From assembly GCF_009740395.1 (NCBI RefSeq), contig NZ_WOXT01000004.1:248001-312000 (forward strand): a DNA stretch of 64,000 nucleotides, written 5' to 3'. Under the pieces are notes generated by a model. It searched no databases, was not told where the DNA came from, and saw only the letters and a program-made list of their open reading frames with translations. Below are positions 57,377-64,000 of the stretch, one piece after another; the stretch's first letter is position 1; each line of letters starts with the position of its first letter. Both the position numbers and the translations under genes were made by a program. The stretch comes from Noviluteimonas gilva (lineage in GTDB: Bacteria > Pseudomonadota > Gammaproteobacteria > Xanthomonadales > Xanthomonadaceae).

Positions 57377-57922
57377 TCAGCGCTTCTGGTACGGGTGGAA
57401 GATGAAATCCTGCTTGGCCACCTTCAGATGGCAGGCGTGCCCGCAATCGGATTTGCTCGCCGCGTCGGCGGAGAACGTGTCGGCCTTCGCGTCGTAGTTG
57501 AACAACGCGTAGCCCCAACCGCCGCTGTCCGGGAAGCGCTTGGCGTCCTTCTCGATCAGGAAGGCCTGGGTGAAGACATCGGGCACGTCTACGACGAAGG
57601 GGGCGGTCTCGCTCTTCTTCGGCTTCCATTGCAGCTTGGCGATCTTCGATCCGTCGGGGAATGGCTTGCCGTTGCCCGGGATGCCGGACTTGTAGGCCTT
57701 GATCATCGTCGGGTTGGCGACGATCACCTTGAGCACCTCATCGGTACGCGCGGACGAGACAACGGCCCAGTCTTCATAGCCCTTGAAATCGGCGAACGCG
57801 ATGCCGCTGGGCGACTTCAGTGCGTACTTGTCGCCCTTGGCCTGCGCATACAGGCCGGTGCCGCAGAGAATGGCGCTCACTCCGGCGACGATGACGAACG
57901 TGAATCGGTTGTTTCGCTTCAT
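57377..57922 (-). CDS. Cytochrome P460 family protein
   Basis: 181-residue exported haem protein of the P460 group. A signal peptide (MKRNNRFTFVIVAG...GLYAQ) is followed by FADFKGYEDWAVVSSA and LQWKPKKSETAPF, then VFTQAFLIEKDAKRFPDSGGWGYALFNYD. The haem site is CGHACH near the C-terminus, i.e. a Cys-x3-Cys-His spacing rather than the standard Cys-x2-Cys-His. Characterised P460 proteins oxidise hydroxylamine or detoxify NO species; the homologue group here is not characterised. Likely periplasmic. Confidence 0.82.
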   Translation of the reverse strand: MKRNNRFTFVIVAGVSAILCGTGLYAQAKGDKYALKSPSGIAFADFKGYEDWAVVSSARTDEVLKVIVANPTMIKAYKSGIPGNGKPFPDGSKIAKLQWKPKKSETAPFVVDVPDVFTQAFLIEKDAKRFPDSGGWGYALFNYDAKADTFSADAASKSDCGHACHLKVAKQDFIFHPYQKR

Positions 57923-57993
57923 GGTGGTGCCTCCGTGCAGACGATCACACCAGAGGCTCTGTGTGGATTCGATTGGACTTTGGTATCAGCCCC

Positions 57994-58743
57994 TCATCCG
58001 CCGAGCAGGCTCTGCAGGCGCGCCGCATCCTCGATCGCATGCGAATGGGCGGTGTTGTCGAAGATGCACCAGGCGGGTCGACGCGGCCGCGCGATGGCGC
58101 GCAGGGCGCGCGCAATTTCCGCCAAGCGCGCGTCCTCGTACGCGCTGTAGTACATGACGGGCGCGCCATGCAGTCGAAAGTACGACCATCGCCCTGCGCC
58201 GCCGGGCGCGCCCGCGCCTTCCGGCACGGGTGGATCCGCCGAGACGCGCGCCACGACATGACGCTCCCAGAGCGCATCGACGCGTGGCTCGAACCAGCTC
58301 GAATGCCGCGGTTCGCACGCGATCGGAACATCGAACGCGGCGCGCAACTGCCGAAAAAACGTCCCCGCCACGCGCGCATCGAACGCCAACGATGGCGGCA
58401 GTTGCACGAGTACGCCGCCGAGCTTCGCGCCCAGTCCCGCGGTCTCCTGCGCGAACGCGCGGATCGCCGACCCGCTGCCGACCAGTCTCGCGTCGTGGGT
58501 GATCGCCTTGGGCAACTTCACGGAGAAGCGGAACGCGCGCGGCACCGCTTCCGCCCACCGCACGTAAGTGTCGGGACGATGCCGTCGATAGAATGTCGAG
58601 TTCACTTCGACGACGGAGAAGCGTGTCGCGTAGCGGGCCAGCGCGGAGTGACCGTCGCCGAACAACGCTGCGTGTCGCGTGGCGATCGACCATCCCGCGC
58701 ATCCGATGCGGATCACCGGAGAGTCGCCATGTCGCGCATCCAT
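57994..58743 (-). CDS. DUF72 family protein (YecE-like)
   Basis: 249-residue (beta/alpha)-barrel-like protein of unknown function. ATG 58743 (MDARHGDSPVIRIG) is preferred over one at 58815 that adds a Leu/Arg-rich leader. DUF72 hallmarks are IRIGCAGWSI, FSVVEVNSTFYRRH, FRFSVKLPKAITH, CEPRHSSWF, and YFRLHGAPVMYYSAY with FDNTAHSHA near the C-terminus. Cytoplasmic; no partner genes. The 206-bp gap to the next gene (58744-58949) shows nothing recognisable. Confidence 0.9.
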   Translation of the reverse strand: MDARHGDSPVIRIGCAGWSIATRHAALFGDGHSALARYATRFSVVEVNSTFYRRHRPDTYVRWAEAVPRAFRFSVKLPKAITHDARLVGSGSAIRAFAQETAGLGAKLGGVLVQLPPSLAFDARVAGTFFRQLRAAFDVPIACEPRHSSWFEPRVDALWERHVVARVSADPPVPEGAGAPGGAGRWSYFRLHGAPVMYYSAYEDARLAEIARALRAIARPRRPAWCIFDNTAHSHAIEDAARLQSLLGG

Positions 58744-58949
58744 CGCGGGAAGACTGCGGGATCCTAGCAGCGGGGCAAAGACCAACCTTCGCCCCACCTT
58801 GACGTGGCGCCCCATCGGATCGCCGACGCGGCGCCTTCAGCCTCCTGAAAACCCGTAGATTTACTTGCGGGACGCCGGTACACCTACCGATGCCTGCCGC
58901 CGCGTTCTCCGCCAACCTCCCGTGGGTCCGCCCGTTCGGAGTCGTCGTC

Positions 58950-60413
58950 ATGCGTGCGCTTAAAGTGGCCGCTTGCTGTGCACTGGTGCTCATCGCCGGC
59001 TGCGACCGACCTTCCGATCGTGCAACGGTTGTGTCGCCCAGGGCCGCGTCGACGCAAGGTCGCGTGATCAATCCCGCGATGGTGAATCGAAGCAACGTGC
59101 AACGCCGCGCGACCGAAGCGGCGATCTGGGGCATGCCCGCGGTCAACTACGACCTCATGCGCCAGGAAATGCTGACCAAGACCCCCGGCAAGGAAAACCA
59201 GGTGATCTATTGGGGCAAGCCGCTCGACTGGCACAACCAGACGCTCACGCCCAACCCCGACACGATGTACTTCATGGCGTTCTTCAACACGAAGGATGTC
59301 GGACCGGTCGTGCTGGAGTTTCCGCCGGCGGGCGATGCAGGTTCGCTCAACGCGAACATCGTCAACACCTGGCAAGTGCCGCTCGAAGACGCCGGCGCAC
59401 TCGGCGTCGACAAGGGAGCCGGTGCGAAGTTCGTGCTGTTGCCGCCCGGCTACGAAGGCGCGGTGCCCGCCGGCTACACGCCGCTGCGACCGGGCACGTA
59501 CGGCGGTTATGCGCTGATCCGATCGAAGCTGGACAGTCACTCCGCCGAGGATGTCGCCAGGTCCGTGGCTTACGGCAAGCAGGTGAAGGTGTATCCGTTG
59601 TCGCAGGCCGCGAATCCACCGGACACGGTGTTCAGTGACGTGCAATCAGTGGATTTCGATTCCACGATCCGCTACGACGCCAGCTTCTTCGACAACCTCG
59701 ATCGCATCGTGCAAGCCGAACCCTGGCTCGATCGCGACCGTGTGATGATCGATTCGCTGCGCACGCTGGGCATCGAGAAAGGCAAACCGTTCGCACCGGA
59801 TGCGGCGACGAAGGAAGCGCTGACGGCCGGCATTCGCGAGGCGCAGCAGGAACTGGAAGCGCGGTACGACGCCGGGTTTCCGCCATTTTACGAAGGCACG
59901 CACTGGACACTGCCCGCGATACCGGAGCTGATCAGCGCCGCGCAGGGCGGTTTCAGCGACCCTGACCACTACCCCGTCGACGCGCGCGGCGTGGGCTACA
60001 CCTACGCCTTCATCGCCCTCAAGCGCCTGGGCGCGGGCCAGTTCTACATGATCGCGATCAAGGACAAGGACGGGCACGACTTCGATGGGTCAAAGACGTA
60101 TCGACTGCACGTGCCCGCGAATGTCCCCGTCGATCAGTATTGGTCGGTGACGGCGTACGACCGTCAAACGCACGCGTTGATCAAGAACATGGCGCGCGCC
60201 AGCCGTGCGTCGAATGCGTCGGATGTCGTGAAGAATCCCGACGGATCGGTCGACATCTACTTCGGCCCGACGGCGCCCGCGGGCAAGGACGCCAACTGGG
60301 TGCCGACCGATCCGGCGCGCAAGTTCGAACTGATGTTCCGCGCCTACGGGCCGACGAAGGCGTTCTTCGACAAACAGTGGCGATTGAACGACGTGGAGGT
60401 CGTTCCCGGTTAG
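58950..60413 (+). CDS. DUF1254/DUF1214 domain lipoprotein
   Basis: 487-residue lipoprotein with tandem DUF1254 and DUF1214 domains, a combination of unknown biochemical role. ATG 58950 (MRALKVAACC) gives a lipobox LIAGC; the upstream ATG at 58890 adds 20 residues and weakens the signal. DUF1254 includes WGMPAVNYDLMRQEM and TLTPNPDTMYFMAFFNTK; DUF1214 includes YWSVTAYDRQTHALIKN and GSVDIYFGP. The stop overlaps that of the convergent DedA gene by 3 bases. Confidence 0.9.
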   Translation: MRALKVAACCALVLIAGCDRPSDRATVVSPRAASTQGRVINPAMVNRSNVQRRATEAAIWGMPAVNYDLMRQEMLTKTPGKENQVIYWGKPLDWHNQTLTPNPDTMYFMAFFNTKDVGPVVLEFPPAGDAGSLNANIVNTWQVPLEDAGALGVDKGAGAKFVLLPPGYEGAVPAGYTPLRPGTYGGYALIRSKLDSHSAEDVARSVAYGKQVKVYPLSQAANPPDTVFSDVQSVDFDSTIRYDASFFDNLDRIVQAEPWLDRDRVMIDSLRTLGIEKGKPFAPDAATKEALTAGIREAQQELEARYDAGFPPFYEGTHWTLPAIPELISAAQGGFSDPDHYPVDARGVGYTYAFIALKRLGAGQFYMIAIKDKDGHDFDGSKTYRLHVPANVPVDQYWSVTAYDRQTHALIKNMARASRASNASDVVKNPDGSVDIYFGPTAPAGKDANWVPTDPARKFELMFRAYGPTKAFFDKQWRLNDVEVVPG

Positions 60414-61333
60414 GAGAGGCCGCCCTCGATCGCGCGGCCTTCGGCACGCCACGCATCGAAGCCGCCCGCGAGCGGACGCACCTTGTGGAATCCGCGTGCC
60501 CGCAACGCGTGCGCGAGCACCGCGGCGGAGATTTCGTTGGGGCAGTCGCAATAGACGATGACTTCCCCTTGCGGCGAAGGGTGCGCTTCGTCCGGCGTGC
60601 GCACGAGCATCGCGCCGGGAATCCAGCCGGTGTTCTCGCGCTGCGTCGCATCGCGCACATCGAGGATCAAGGGCGAACTGCCCGACGCGATCAATGCATC
60701 CAGTTCGGCGGGTGAAATGCGTGCCATGCGCAGCGCACGCAGGAAGCGACGGCGGCGCCACCACTTCCACGCGATGAAGGCCGCGATCAGGCCGAGCAGC
60801 ACCGGCACCGCGAGATGCCCGAGGTTTTCGAGCGCGAGCAGCACATCTTCGACCGCATCTTCGAACACGATCCCGAGCACGACGGCACCGCCGGCCCACA
60901 AGGCCGCGCCGATCGCGTCGTAGAACAGGAAGGTGCGCGTCTTCGTGCCCGTCTGTCCCGCGAGCGTCGTGGCGACCGCGGCGAAACCCGGCACGAACTT
61001 CGCGACGATCAGCGAAGCGGGACCCCAGCGCCCATACACGCCGCGCGTGCGCATCACGCATGAGTCCGGCGAAAGCGACAACTTGCACATCAGGCGCACG
61101 AGCGTGTTGCCGAAACGCCGTCCGCCGAGGAACCACGCCCAGTCGGCGAGCACGGCCGCGAGCGTGGCGACCAGGAAAATCGCGAACGTGGATTCGTCGT
61201 TGTGGATCGCGACCGCGGTGGTCACGATGATCAGCGGATACGCGGGCACGGGAATGCCGCCCTGGTCGAGCAGGACCGAGGCGAACACGACCAGCAACCC
61301 CCAGGTCGCGATGAGGTGGAGCATCACTTCCAT
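60410..61333 (-). CDS. DedA-family membrane protein fused to a rhodanese domain
   Basis: 307-residue inner-membrane protein. The N-terminal 200 residues are a DedA/SNARE-associated domain with the re-entrant-loop signatures LDQGGIPVPAYPL, FLGGRRFG and KFVPGFAAVATTLAGQ. A basic linker (WKWWRRRRFLRAL) leads to a cytoplasmic rhodanese domain (about 215-305) with LILDVRDATQRENTGWIPGA and the catalytic Cys in VIVYCDCPNE. DedA proteins move lipids such as undecaprenyl phosphate between leaflets; rhodaneses transfer sulfane sulfur. Why the two are joined is not known. Confidence 0.9.
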   Translation of the reverse strand: MEVMLHLIATWGLLVVFASVLLDQGGIPVPAYPLIIVTTAVAIHNDESTFAIFLVATLAAVLADWAWFLGGRRFGNTLVRLMCKLSLSPDSCVMRTRGVYGRWGPASLIVAKFVPGFAAVATTLAGQTGTKTRTFLFYDAIGAALWAGGAVVLGIVFEDAVEDVLLALENLGHLAVPVLLGLIAAFIAWKWWRRRRFLRALRMARISPAELDALIASGSSPLILDVRDATQRENTGWIPGAMLVRTPDEAHPSPQGEVIVYCDCPNEISAAVLAHALRARGFHKVRPLAGGFDAWRAEGRAIEGGLS

Positions 61334-61403
61334 CGCTGCGTTTCCTCGAAGCGCATCGCGCCGGCGCCGGGCATGGACCCGACACCGGCCACGAGCTTAT
61401 CCA

Positions 61404-61829
61404 TCACGCAGCCGCCACTTCCACTTCGATGTCGCCGCGCGTGGCGCGCGAGTACGGGCAGGTCTGGTGCGCGATCTCGACCATCTTCTGCTTCGTGGCC
61501 TCGTCGATGCCCGGCAGGTTGACGGTGAGCTTGGCGGCCAACTGGTACTGGCCTTCCTTCGTCGTGCCGAGCGTGACCGCGGCATCGACCGAGGTGTCCT
61601 TCGGCAGGCGCACGTTGAGCGACTGCGCGGCGAAACCGAGCGCGCCGATGAAGCACGCAGACCAGCCGGCGGCGAACATCTGCTCCGGATTCGTGCCCGG
61701 CTTGCCGGAACCGGGCGTGCTGAAGGCGACTTCGAGCTGGCCGTCGTCGGACTTGGCGGAGCCTTCGTGACGGCCGCCGACGGTGTGGGTGTGGGCGGTG
61801 TACAGCGTCTTTTCGAGGGGAAGGGTCAT
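61404..61829 (-). CDS. ohr: Organic hydroperoxide resistance protein (OsmC/Ohr)
   Basis: 141-residue thiol peroxidase that reduces organic hydroperoxides. Both redox cysteines are present in their motifs: the peroxidatic one in AAGWSACFIGAL and the resolving one in AHQTCPYSRATRG. TAHTHTVGGRHEG and GTNPEQMFA are typical of the Ohr branch of the OsmC family. Length is normal. No ohrR regulator is adjacent. Confidence 0.94.
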   Translation of the reverse strand: MTLPLEKTLYTAHTHTVGGRHEGSAKSDDGQLEVAFSTPGSGKPGTNPEQMFAAGWSACFIGALGFAAQSLNVRLPKDTSVDAAVTLGTTKEGQYQLAAKLTVNLPGIDEATKQKMVEIAHQTCPYSRATRGDIEVEVAAA

Positions 61830-61880
61830 GACTGCGTTACCTCATTGGTGGGGGGAAACCATAGTGTCGCGGACATTCGG

Positions 61881-62546
61881 TTACGCAGCGACCAGATCGT
61901 CGGCGACGCGCAGCAACCGCCGCACGTAACCTTCGACATCCTGCGAACCGCTGAAGAGCAAGCGGCCATTGGCCAGGTAACTGGGGACGCCGTTCAAGCC
62001 GAGGTCGCGGATCGCGACCGCTCGTCGGGGGATGTCGGCGCGATACGGGATCGAACGTTGGACCGCGCCCCGCCCCATGCCGACCTGCGTGGCGATGCGT
62101 TCCAGCACCGCGTCTTCGCCGATGTCGCCGCCGTTCGCGAAGTAATCGACGAACAACGCATCGACCAGGCGTTCCTGCAGCGCCGAACCGCCTTCGATGT
62201 GCGCCGAACGGATGAGCGCATGCGCGGCCACGGTGTTGGGCGTGCGATGTTGCAGCGAGTAGTCGAAATGCGCACCGATGCGGCGGCCCGCGTCGGCGGC
62301 GCGCGCATCCATCTCCAGCGCGACATCCCATCCGAATCGTGCGGACCGGAACGCCTTCCGATCCATGCCTTCGAGGGGCATGGACGGATTGAGCAGGTAC
62401 GGCAGCCATTCGACCTCGACATCGAGGCCCTGTGCGGCAAGACGCTCGCGCGCGAGATCCAGGCTGCGCTTGCCGATGTAGCACCACGGGCAGATCACGT
62501 CGATGACGACCTGCAACTGCAGCGTGCGGCGGGGCTGGAATTCCAT
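61881..62546 (-). CDS. DsbA-family (FrnE-like) oxidoreductase
   Basis: 221-residue thioredoxin-fold protein. ATG 62546 (MEFQPRRTLQL) puts the redox site C19-P-W-C22 in VIDVICPWCYIGK, with the helical insert of the DsbA/FrnE group after it and the cis-Pro loop LNGVPSYLANG near 190. There is no signal peptide, so it is probably cytoplasmic and not a periplasmic disulfide donor. FrnE-like proteins are linked to oxidative stress and polyketide pathways. It lies 5 bp after the crotonase gene on the same strand, and the upstream Ohr gene supports a redox role. Confidence 0.9.
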   Translation of the reverse strand: MEFQPRRTLQLQVVIDVICPWCYIGKRSLDLARERLAAQGLDVEVEWLPYLLNPSMPLEGMDRKAFRSARFGWDVALEMDARAADAGRRIGAHFDYSLQHRTPNTVAAHALIRSAHIEGGSALQERLVDALFVDYFANGGDIGEDAVLERIATQVGMGRGAVQRSIPYRADIPRRAVAIRDLGLNGVPSYLANGRLLFSGSQDVEGYVRRLLRVADDLVAA

Positions 62547-62551
62547 TGCGC

Positions 62552-63493
62552 TCACTTCGGACGCTCGGCGTAGTTGCCGGTGTAGTCGGCCAGGCGGCGT
62601 TCGACGTCGCCCTCTTCCTGCAGGCCCAGGCCCATCAGGTCCTTGATGCGTCGCTGCGCCTGCGGGCGCCCGGCGGAGGTGACGAAGCTGTTCCACTCCG
62701 CGCCGATGTCCGCGTCCGACGGCAGCGTCGATTTGTTGACCATGCCCTTGATGTCGATGATGGCCTGCTTGTCGAAGCTCGCGATGCGGCGCGCGAGCTT
62801 GTCGACGAACGCGTCGAGCTCGTCGTCCTGCAGGGAGCGATTGACGTAGCCGTACTTCTGGGCGAGCTCACCGTCGATGTCGTCGCCGCTCAGCAATACT
62901 TCGAGCGCGCGTCCGCGGCCCATCAAGCGCGGCAGGCGCGAGATCGGGCCACCGCCCGGCACCAGTCCCGCGCCGACTTCCCACTGCGACAGCACGGCCT
63001 TCTGCAGGCTCGCGAAGCGCATGTCGCTGGCGAGCGCCAGCTCGCTGCCCACGCCCGAGGCGCGGCCGCGGATCGAGACGATCGAAACCACAGGCGCTCG
63101 GCTCAGCCGCACGAGGATGTCCGGCAGCGGTGCCAGGCCCGTGGGCCCGGGCGCCATGCTGGTCGTCTGGCTCAGCGGCGCTTCGAAGTCGTAATGCGTG
63201 AGGAAGAAGTTGGGCACCGCGCTGTCGAACACGACGACCTTGACCTTCGGATCGACTTCGAGCGCGCTGACGATCGCATTCAACTGCGGGATCGACTCGG
63301 GCCCGAAGATGTTGAACGGCGGGTTGTCGATGGTGACGCGCCAGTATTCGGGCGTGACGTGCGTGATGCGGAATTGCGGCTTGGTTGCCTGCTGGGGCGC
63401 GGGCGCCCGCGTGGTTTCGGCAGCGGCCGCAGAACCGGCGAACAGCATTCCGGCGGCGAGCAGGCCGGCGGCGATGGCGCGTTGCGGATTCAT
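62552..63493 (-). CDS. Crotonase-fold enoyl-CoA hydratase-like protein with a signal peptide
   Basis: 313-residue member of the enoyl-CoA hydratase/isomerase superfamily. A clear Sec signal (MNPQRAIAAGLL...GSAAAAE) is unusual, because CoA esters are cytoplasmic. The core has the oxyanion-hole segment IRGRASGVGSELALASD and SQWEVGAGLVPGGGP; both positions corresponding to the hydratase catalytic glutamates carry Glu. The start has no better alternative without the signal. It precedes the FrnE-like gene and probably forms an operon with it. It may be a crotonase fold reused for a non-CoA substrate outside the cytoplasm. Confidence 0.82.
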   Translation of the reverse strand: MNPQRAIAAGLLAAGMLFAGSAAAAETTRAPAPQQATKPQFRITHVTPEYWRVTIDNPPFNIFGPESIPQLNAIVSALEVDPKVKVVVFDSAVPNFFLTHYDFEAPLSQTTSMAPGPTGLAPLPDILVRLSRAPVVSIVSIRGRASGVGSELALASDMRFASLQKAVLSQWEVGAGLVPGGGPISRLPRLMGRGRALEVLLSGDDIDGELAQKYGYVNRSLQDDELDAFVDKLARRIASFDKQAIIDIKGMVNKSTLPSDADIGAEWNSFVTSAGRPQAQRRIKDLMGLGLQEEGDVERRLADYTGNYAERPK

Positions 63494-63608
63494 GAGGGGG
63501 GCCTTCGGGTGTCGACGTCTTGTCGCGACGGGACATCCAATCTATGGGCATACGACCCCGCAGAGAATCCACGACTTCAGGGAGACACAATTCCACCCAG
63601 CGGACGAA

Positions 63609-64000
63609 TCACACGCGCAGGCGTGCGAACGCGGCGCGCAACCTCGGCAGTGCGAAGTCCACGAATGCGCGCACCTTTGGAACGGACAGTCGCCCCTGCG
63701 GCGACACCAGGTGCACGGGAATCGGTTTGGGCTCCGCATCGGGCAGCACGATGCGCAATGCATCGGCTTCGAGCAGCGCGGCGGCGTGGTACGACAGCAC
63801 GCGGCCGATGCCATGCCCATCGACCACCGAGCCCAGGGCCGCATGGATGCTGTTCACCACCATGCGCGGCGCGAAGGACACCGAACGCGGCAAGGATGCG
63901 GCATCCACCGCCGGGAAGCTCCACGAATCCAGGCCCATGTGGTCGGTGGTGATGATCGCGTGGCGCGCGAGGTCGCCGATGTCGTTGATGCGCGGATGCG
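63609..64000 (-). CDS. LysR-family regulator, C-terminal part (cut by window end)
   Basis: The last 130 residues of a LysR-type regulator effector domain; the N-terminal helix-turn-helix lies beyond position 64000. The frame reads HPRINDIGDLARHAIITTD at the window edge, then SFAPRMVVNSIHAALGSVVDGHGIGRVLSYHAA and the typical end IPVHLVSPQGRLSVPKVRAFVDFALPRLR. It is on the same strand as the crotonase gene, 115 bp upstream, and might regulate it or a gene outside the window. Confidence 0.88.
   Translation of the reverse strand, partial: HPRINDIGDLARHAIITTDHMGLDSWSFPAVDAASLPRSVSFAPRMVVNSIHAALGSVVDGHGIGRVLSYHAAALLEADALRIVLPDAEPKPIPVHLVSPQGRLSVPKVRAFVDFALPRLRAAFARLRV

Overview
The window is chromosomal DNA from a GC-rich, TonB-receptor-rich gammaproteobacterium, most likely a member of the Lysobacteraceae/Xanthomonadaceae (Lysobacter-like). 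This rests on gene content and style: an SLC45-type maltose MFS carrier with a MalA-like TonB receptor, an Entner-Doudoroff operon ordered zwf-pgl-edd-glk-eda, an Oar-like receptor, many exported hydrolases, and dense coding with 1-4 nt start/stop overlaps. I saw no tRNA, rRNA, CRISPR array, IS element or prophage.

Layout. 1-3.3 kb: RNase R and a QueC-like PP-loop ATPase. 3.57-3.74 kb: a candidate small RNA with its own promoter and terminator. 3.7-21.0 kb: a maltodextrin/starch block (GH13 lipoprotein, SLC45-like MFS, six-hairpin glycosidase, GH13 alpha-glucosidase, pullulanase fused to an esterase, sugar-porter MFS, GH13 amylase with a glucodextranase-type C-terminus, TonB receptor). 21.1-27.0 kb: the Entner-Doudoroff operon. 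Near-identical 14-bp palindromes (consensus TGAATACGTATTCA) lie in the three divergent control regions at 9167, 18109 and 27107, and would tie polymer import, hydrolysis and glucose catabolism into one LacI-type regulon. No such regulator gene is in the window.

27.2-33.3 kb: an exported TPR protein, a small periplasmic protein, a Tat-exported beta-helix protein, an orphan ExbD, a four-helix membrane protein and a class C serine hydrolase. 33.4-44.6 kb: a probable muropeptide-utilisation locus. It holds an Oar-like TonB receptor and an exported transglutaminase-like protein, divergent from a DUF819 membrane protein, an NlpC/P60 endopeptidase, an L-Ala-D/L-Glu epimerase with the full substrate-specificity residue set, an RpiR regulator and an S9 peptidase. 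A perfect AT-rich palindrome sits in the divergent gap. I consider this the best candidate for an undescribed system: a TonB-to-cytoplasm route for cell-wall peptides.

44.7-48.7 kb: two related sulfatases without export signals, and an outer-membrane protein translationally coupled to one of them. 48.8-64 kb: alcohol dehydrogenase, a second QueC-like paralogue with a His/Ser tail, an autoregulated ArsR-SRPBCC pair, a PEP-mutase-like lyase, an Ogt and Ada-AlkA repair pair, another TonB receptor, GNAT, a P460-like cytochrome, DUF72, a DUF1254/DUF1214 lipoprotein, a DedA-rhodanese fusion, Ohr, a DsbA/FrnE-like oxidoreductase, a crotonase with a signal peptide, and a LysR regulator cut by the window end.
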